Notes under the pieces: model-generated | Told to the model about the DNA's origin: nothing | The model's database searches: none | The model's input: the letters and a program-made list of their open reading frames with translations, nothing else | Shown: positions 1 through 5,075 of the stretch, one piece after another | Numbering within the stretch: the first letter of the stretch is position 1 | How the letters are laid out: each line of letters begins with the position of its first letter | Made by a program: the position numbers and the translations under genes | Origin: Erysipelotrichaceae bacterium | GTDB taxonomy: Bacteria > Bacillota_I > Bacilli_A > Erysipelotrichales > Erysipelotrichaceae | Length of the DNA: 5,075 bases | Assembly: GCA_017512625.1 (NCBI GenBank) | Contig: JAFWFB010000142.1 | Location: forward strand, 1-5,075 | Reading direction: 5' to 3'

Positions 1-30
1 ATAGCGGGGATCTATATAGAATTTACGCAT
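1..30 (-). CDS. Start of an unidentified gene downstream of gyrA (partial, cut by window edge)
   Basis: On the minus strand an ATG at 30-28 opens a frame that stays open to the window edge and reads MRKFYIDPRY. A purine-rich AAGGAGAGG lies upstream at 45-37, with the AAGGAG core 9 nt from the ATG, so the start is well supported although only ten codons are visible. The gene lies downstream of the gyrA terminator and so probably starts its own transcription unit. Ten residues are too few for identification. The opening loosely recalls the N-terminus of GdpP/YybT-type membrane DHH phosphodiesterases, which sit near gyrase and rplI-dnaB genes in some Bacillota, but this is a weak inference. The product should be treated as unknown. 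Confidence 0.6.
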   Translation of the reverse strand, partial: MRKFYIDPRY

Positions 31-36
31 GTCTGT

Positions 37-45
37 CCTCTCCTT
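37..45 (-). promoter_or_regulatory. Ribosome binding site of the partial downstream gene
   Basis: On the minus strand AAGGAGAGG at 45-37 matches the Shine-Dalgarno consensus, and its AAGGAG core is 9 nt from the ATG at 30-28. It is the main reason for calling a gene from such a short piece. Confidence 0.65.
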
Positions 46-58
46 ACGAGAATATTTT

Positions 59-86
59 ATTATCGCAAGTGGCAGATATATGTGCA
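59..86 (-). promoter_or_regulatory. Possible extended -10 promoter for the downstream gene
   Basis: On the minus strand GATAAT at 64-59 is preceded by TGC at 67-65, which gives an extended -10 (TGn plus a 5/6 match to TATAAT). The best -35 candidate is TGCACA at 86-81, a 4/6 match to TTGACA with a 16-nt spacer; it is weak, as is common for extended -10 promoters. Transcription would start near 52, giving a leader of about 20 nt that contains the ribosome binding site. Its position between the gyrA terminator and the next start codon supports it. It is a pattern match in AT-rich DNA, so confidence is moderate. Confidence 0.4.
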
Positions 87-98
87 TAAAAATGTACA
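81..98. repeat. Imperfect inverted repeat (7-nt arms, 4-nt spacer)
   Basis: TGTGCAT at 81-87 and ATGTACA at 92-98 are reverse complements at 6 of 7 positions, separated by AAAA. The mismatch pairs g84 with t95. The element covers the weak -35 candidate of the downstream gene, where an operator could act. A chance dyad in AT-rich DNA is equally possible. Confidence 0.35.
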
Positions 99-103
99 GT
101 AAT

Positions 104-131
104 TAAAAGGAAGGATTTCTCCTTCCTTTTA
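104..131 (-). terminator. Rho-independent terminator of the gyrase operon
   Basis: The hairpin begins directly after the gyrA stop codon. AAAAGGAAGG and CCTTCCTTTT pair perfectly over 10 bp (130-121 with 114-105 on the minus strand). An extra A-T pair on each side extends the stem to 12 bp. The loop at 119-116 reads GAAA on the minus strand, a GNRA tetraloop. The 3' arm ends in TTTT, followed by AATTA, so the U-tract is short and partly within the stem. The arms are symmetrical and the plus strand also ends in TTTT, so the element could work in both directions. On the minus strand it separates gyrA from the next gene. Confidence 0.8.
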
Positions 132-2573
132 TTATTCTTCGCTTTCTTCTTCCTTATCGATGATGGTCACCGTCTTAACAGTGGTATTTTCCTGTACCCT
201 GATCAGGCGGACACCTTGAGTGGCTCTGCCTGTGGTACTTACACCATCGAGTGAGAATCTGATGACGATACCGTCGCTGGTCATGATCATACAATCTTCA
301 TCACCGTTGACAGCTTTAAGAGCGACCAGTGCACCATTCTTATCGGTGATCTTCAGGCTGCTAACGCCCTTGGTACCGCGGTTGGTGATGTTGTATTCAC
401 TAAGATCGGATTTCTTACCATAACCATTTTCGGAAACGACCAGGATATATTTGCCGGCATTAGCAACCGTCATACCGATGACATTATCGTTTCCGACATT
501 CATTCCGATAACACCGGTCGCATTTCTGCCCATCGGTCTGACGTTGTCCTCTTTGAAGCGGACTGTCTTACCGTTGGAAGCTCCGATGATGATCTCGTCT
601 TCACCGCTGGTTCCCTTAACATCTACCAGCTCATCTCCATCTCTTAAGGTGATGGCGATCTTACCGGTGGTCCTGATCGATTCGAAATCGGTGACTTCTG
701 TTCGTTTTACCAGACCCTTCTTGGTTACAAAGAACAGGTATTTGGTCTTTTCATCGTTGTTGCTATAAGCTACCAGTGATTTGATTGTTTCATTGCTTTC
801 AAGCGGGATGATATTTACCAGTGGGATTCCCTTGGCAGCTCGGCTGCTTTCGGGGATCTGGAATCCTCTGATCCTGTAAACCTTACCAAGGTTGGAGAAT
901 AAGAGCAGGTTGTCGTGAGTAGACATCGAGATGAACTGATCGATGATGTCATCTTCATTGACGCCCATTCCCTTGATTCCGCGTCCTCCTCTGTTTTGAG
1001 TCTTGTAAGTATCAACAGGGATCCTCTTCACATATCCGCTTTGGGTCATGGATACGATGACATTTTCAACCGGGATCAGTTCCTCATCGAGAACTTCATC
1101 TTCCTGATCCAGGATCACTGTCCTTCGCTCATCACCATATTTATCGCGGATCTCGATCAATTCTTTCTTGACCAGTTCTCTTAACTTGCTGAAATCACTG
1201 AGGATCAGTTCGTATTCAGCGATCTGCTTCAATACGGCTTCCAGTTCCAGAAGTATACGGTCTCTCTCCAGACCGGTCAGTCTTCTCAACTGCATATCTA
1301 GGATCGCTCTGGCCTGGATCTCATCGAGGCCAAAGTTTTCCATCAAGGCCGTCATGGCAGTCTGAGTATCCTTTGAACTGCGGATGATCGCTATGATCGC
1401 ATCGATATGGTCGATGGCTATCTTTAAACCTTCCAGGATATGAGCTCTTTCCTTGGCGCGGCTAAGATCAAATTCAGTTCTTCTTCTGACGACTTCTTCC
1501 TGGAAGTGAGCATAGTATTTGAGCATATCTCTCATCGATAACTGCATCGGTGTGTTATCAACAAGAACGACATTATTGACACCGAAAGAAGACTGCAGCG
1601 GAGTCAACCGGTATAACTGGTTGAGGATCACTTCCGTCTGGGCATCCCTTCTAAGATCGATGACGACTCTGATACCTTCACGGTTGGATTCATCATTCAG
1701 TGCCGTGATGCCTTCGATCTCCTTGTTCTTTACCAGCTCAGCGATTTTATAGACCAGGTTGGATTTATTGACCTGGTAAGGCAATTCCCTTACGATCAGC
1801 CGTTTGTGATTTCCTTCATCTTCGATATCGACTTTGGCACGCATTATGACAGCACCCTTACCTGTTTCATAGGCACGCTTGATGCCGTTTCTGCCTAAGA
1901 TATAGGCACCGGTCGGGAAATCCGGTCCTTTGATATAGTTTTCCATCAATTCTGATGTCGTTATCTCTTCGTTATCGATTACCGCAATGGTAGCGTTGAT
2001 AGCTTCCTTGAGATTATGTGGCGGAATATTAGTTGCCATACCTACTGCGATACCCATTGCACCATTGACGATCAGGTTAGGGAATCTTGAAGGCAATACG
2101 GTTGGTTCTTTCAATTCGCCATCATAGTTATCAGCCCAATCGATGGTATCCTTGTTGATATCTCTTAATAATTCCATGGAGATCTTGGACATCCTGGCTT
2201 CGGTATAACGCATAGCCGCAGCACCATCGCCGTCAAGGGAGCCAAAGTTTCCGTGTCCATCAACCAATGGATAACGGTAACTGAATTCCTGAGCCATACG
2301 GACCATGGCATCGTAAACAGCCGTATCACCATGAGGGTGATATTTACCGATTACTTCACCAACGATCCTCGCTGACTTTTTGTGTGATTTATCAGGTGTG
2401 ATACCCAGGTCATTCATCGCATACAGGATACGACGGTGAACCGGTTTTAAACCATCTCTTACATCATGCAGCGCCCTGGAAACGATGACACTCATTGAAT
2501 AGTCCAGGAAACTGGTGCGCATTTCTTTCGAAAGATTAACTTCTTCTATATTTCCGTGATTGAATTCTTCCAT
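132..2573 (-). CDS. gyrA: DNA gyrase subunit A
   Basis: This is the DNA breakage-reunion subunit of gyrase (813 aa, A2B2 with GyrB), which passes one duplex through a double-strand break to add negative supercoils. The N-terminal winged-helix region holds the catalytic tyrosine Y123 next to R122 in [10 protein letters not shown] (118-127). The quinolone-determining stretch [14 protein letters not shown] is at 77-90, and the Ile that intercalates DNA is I175 in [12 protein letters not shown] (171-182). A coiled-coil arm spans roughly 365-490. The C-terminal pinwheel follows, with six blade-like repeats beginning near 505, 555, 611, 660, 709 and 761. The GyrA box QNRGGRG (526-532) marks gyrase rather than topoisomerase IV. 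The tail is acidic (KEEESEE). Length is close to the Gram-positive norm (about 820 aa). The ATG is fixed by AAGGAGGA 7 nt upstream. The gene lies 19 bp after gyrB, so the two are probably cotranscribed. It is intact, with no missing key residue. Confidence 0.98.
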   Translation of the reverse strand: MEEFNHGNIEEVNLSKEMRTSFLDYSMSVIVSRALHDVRDGLKPVHRRILYAMNDLGITPDKSHKKSARIVGEVIGKYHPHGDTAVYDAMVRMAQEFSYRYPLVDGHGNFGSLDGDGAAAMRYTEARMSKISMELLRDINKDTIDWADNYDGELKEPTVLPSRFPNLIVNGAMGIAVGMATNIPPHNLKEAINATIAVIDNEEITTSELMENYIKGPDFPTGAYILGRNGIKRAYETGKGAVIMRAKVDIEDEGNHKRLIVRELPYQVNKSNLVYKIAELVKNKEIEGITALNDESNREGIRVVIDLRRDAQTEVILNQLYRLTPLQSSFGVNNVVLVDNTPMQLSMRDMLKYYAHFQEEVVRRRTEFDLSRAKERAHILEGLKIAIDHIDAIIAIIRSSKDTQTAMTALMENFGLDEIQARAILDMQLRRLTGLERDRILLELEAVLKQIAEYELILSDFSKLRELVKKELIEIRDKYGDERRTVILDQEDEVLDEELIPVENVIVSMTQSGYVKRIPVDTYKTQNRGGRGIKGMGVNEDDIIDQFISMSTHDNLLLFSNLGKVYRIRGFQIPESSRAAKGIPLVNIIPLESNETIKSLVAYSNNDEKTKYLFFVTKKGLVKRTEVTDFESIRTTGKIAITLRDGDELVDVKGTSGEDEIIIGASNGKTVRFKEDNVRPMGRNATGVIGMNVGNDNVIGMTVANAGKYILVVSENGYGKKSDLSEYNITNRGTKGVSSLKITDKNGALVALKAVNGDEDCMIMTSDGIVIRFSLDGVSTTGRATQGVRLIRVQENTTVKTVTIIDKEEESEE

Positions 2574-2580
2574 TTAAAGT

Positions 2581-2588
2581 TCCTCCTT
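2581..2588 (-). promoter_or_regulatory. Ribosome binding site of gyrA
   Basis: On the minus strand AAGGAGGA (2588-2581) lies 7 nt from the gyrA ATG at 2573, inside the 19-bp gap after the gyrB TAA stop. It is a near-perfect Shine-Dalgarno sequence and settles the gyrA start in favour of the first Met over Met18. Confidence 0.85.
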
Positions 2589-2592
2589 CTCA

Positions 2593-5005
<2,413 letters not shown>

Positions 5006-5008
<3 letters not shown>

Positions 5009-5075
5009 GGCGTGGACTACGGCATGCTGGACGCCCGGGGCCGCCTGCTGGGCCTGCCGGTGCACTACCGGGACG
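5006..5075 (+). CDS. Fragment of a rhamnulokinase-like FGGY kinase from a different, GC-rich source
   Basis: Plus-strand frame 5006-5074 reads WGVDYGMLDARGRL followed by LGLPVHYRD, 23 residues with no stop. It matches the segment of L-rhamnulokinases (RhaB, which phosphorylates L-rhamnulose in rhamnose breakdown) that in E. coli reads [23 protein letters not shown]. Other FGGY kinases such as xylulokinase have a differently worded segment here (GQMHG-type), so RhaB is preferred. GC content is 53 of 70 bases, and all 23 third codon positions are G or C, unlike the AT-rich third positions next door. The piece has neither start nor end and runs off the window. It is on the opposite strand to recF and has no functional link to it. 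The identification rests on a short match recalled by eye. Confidence 0.65.

Noticed and set aside
451..768. 105-codon plus-strand open frame antisense to the gyrA pinwheel domain
   Set aside because: It is a low-complexity product rich in Leu, Pro and Ser, typical of antisense readings of a conserved gene, with no start signal support.
220..1752. Repetitive blade-like motifs in the C-terminal part of GyrA as possible DNA repeats
   Set aside because: They are divergent protein-level repeats of the gyrase pinwheel domain, which is normal for the family, and not nucleotide repeats.
5009..5065. N-terminal extension of RecF starting at the GTG at 5065
   Set aside because: The 19 residues before the RecF-like part come from the GC-rich foreign segment, are unlike RecF, and would omit the Walker A half of the protein. 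They are an antisense reading of the rhamnulokinase-like fragment.

Overview
The window is almost entirely the minus-strand DNA gyrase locus of a low-to-mid GC bacterium. Read in the direction of transcription (right to left), it holds the 3' part of recF, complete gyrB, complete gyrA, a hairpin terminator, and the first ten codons of another minus-strand gene cut by the left edge. The order recF-gyrB-gyrA belongs to the conserved origin-proximal cluster (dnaA-dnaN-recF-gyrB-gyrA) of Bacillota. The strong AGGAGG-type ribosome binding sites, the Gram-positive style GyrB (642 aa, PLRGKILN motif, no proteobacterial insertion) and the 813-aa GyrA fit Bacillota. A lineage near Erysipelotrichia is only a guess from general sequence resemblance.

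Layout: 1-30 start of an unidentified gene; 31-104 its ribosome binding site, a possible extended -10 promoter and an imperfect inverted repeat; 104-131 the gyrA terminator; 132-2573 gyrA; 2574-2592 a 19-bp gap carrying the gyrA ribosome binding site; 2593-4521 gyrB; 4514 to about 5008 the C-terminal half of recF, overlapping gyrB by 8 bp; about 5006-5075 unrelated DNA. No stretch longer than 300 bases lacks a gene.

GyrA and GyrB form the A2B2 gyrase that introduces negative supercoils using ATP. RecF loads or stabilises RecA at gaps during recombinational repair. The overlap and short gap indicate one transcript with translational coupling, ended by the hairpin directly after gyrA.

The most striking point is the right edge. 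The last 70 bases are about 76% GC, and in the plus direction they read as an uninterrupted rhamnulokinase-like peptide with G or C at every third codon position. They replace the expected middle of recF. The likeliest explanation is a chimeric join between DNA from two organisms (assembly or library artefact) rather than a biological fusion. A second point is that GyrB has Asn140 where the aminocoumarin-contacting arginine (E. coli R136) normally sits. I see no evidence of a new biological system; apart from the junction this is a core housekeeping locus.
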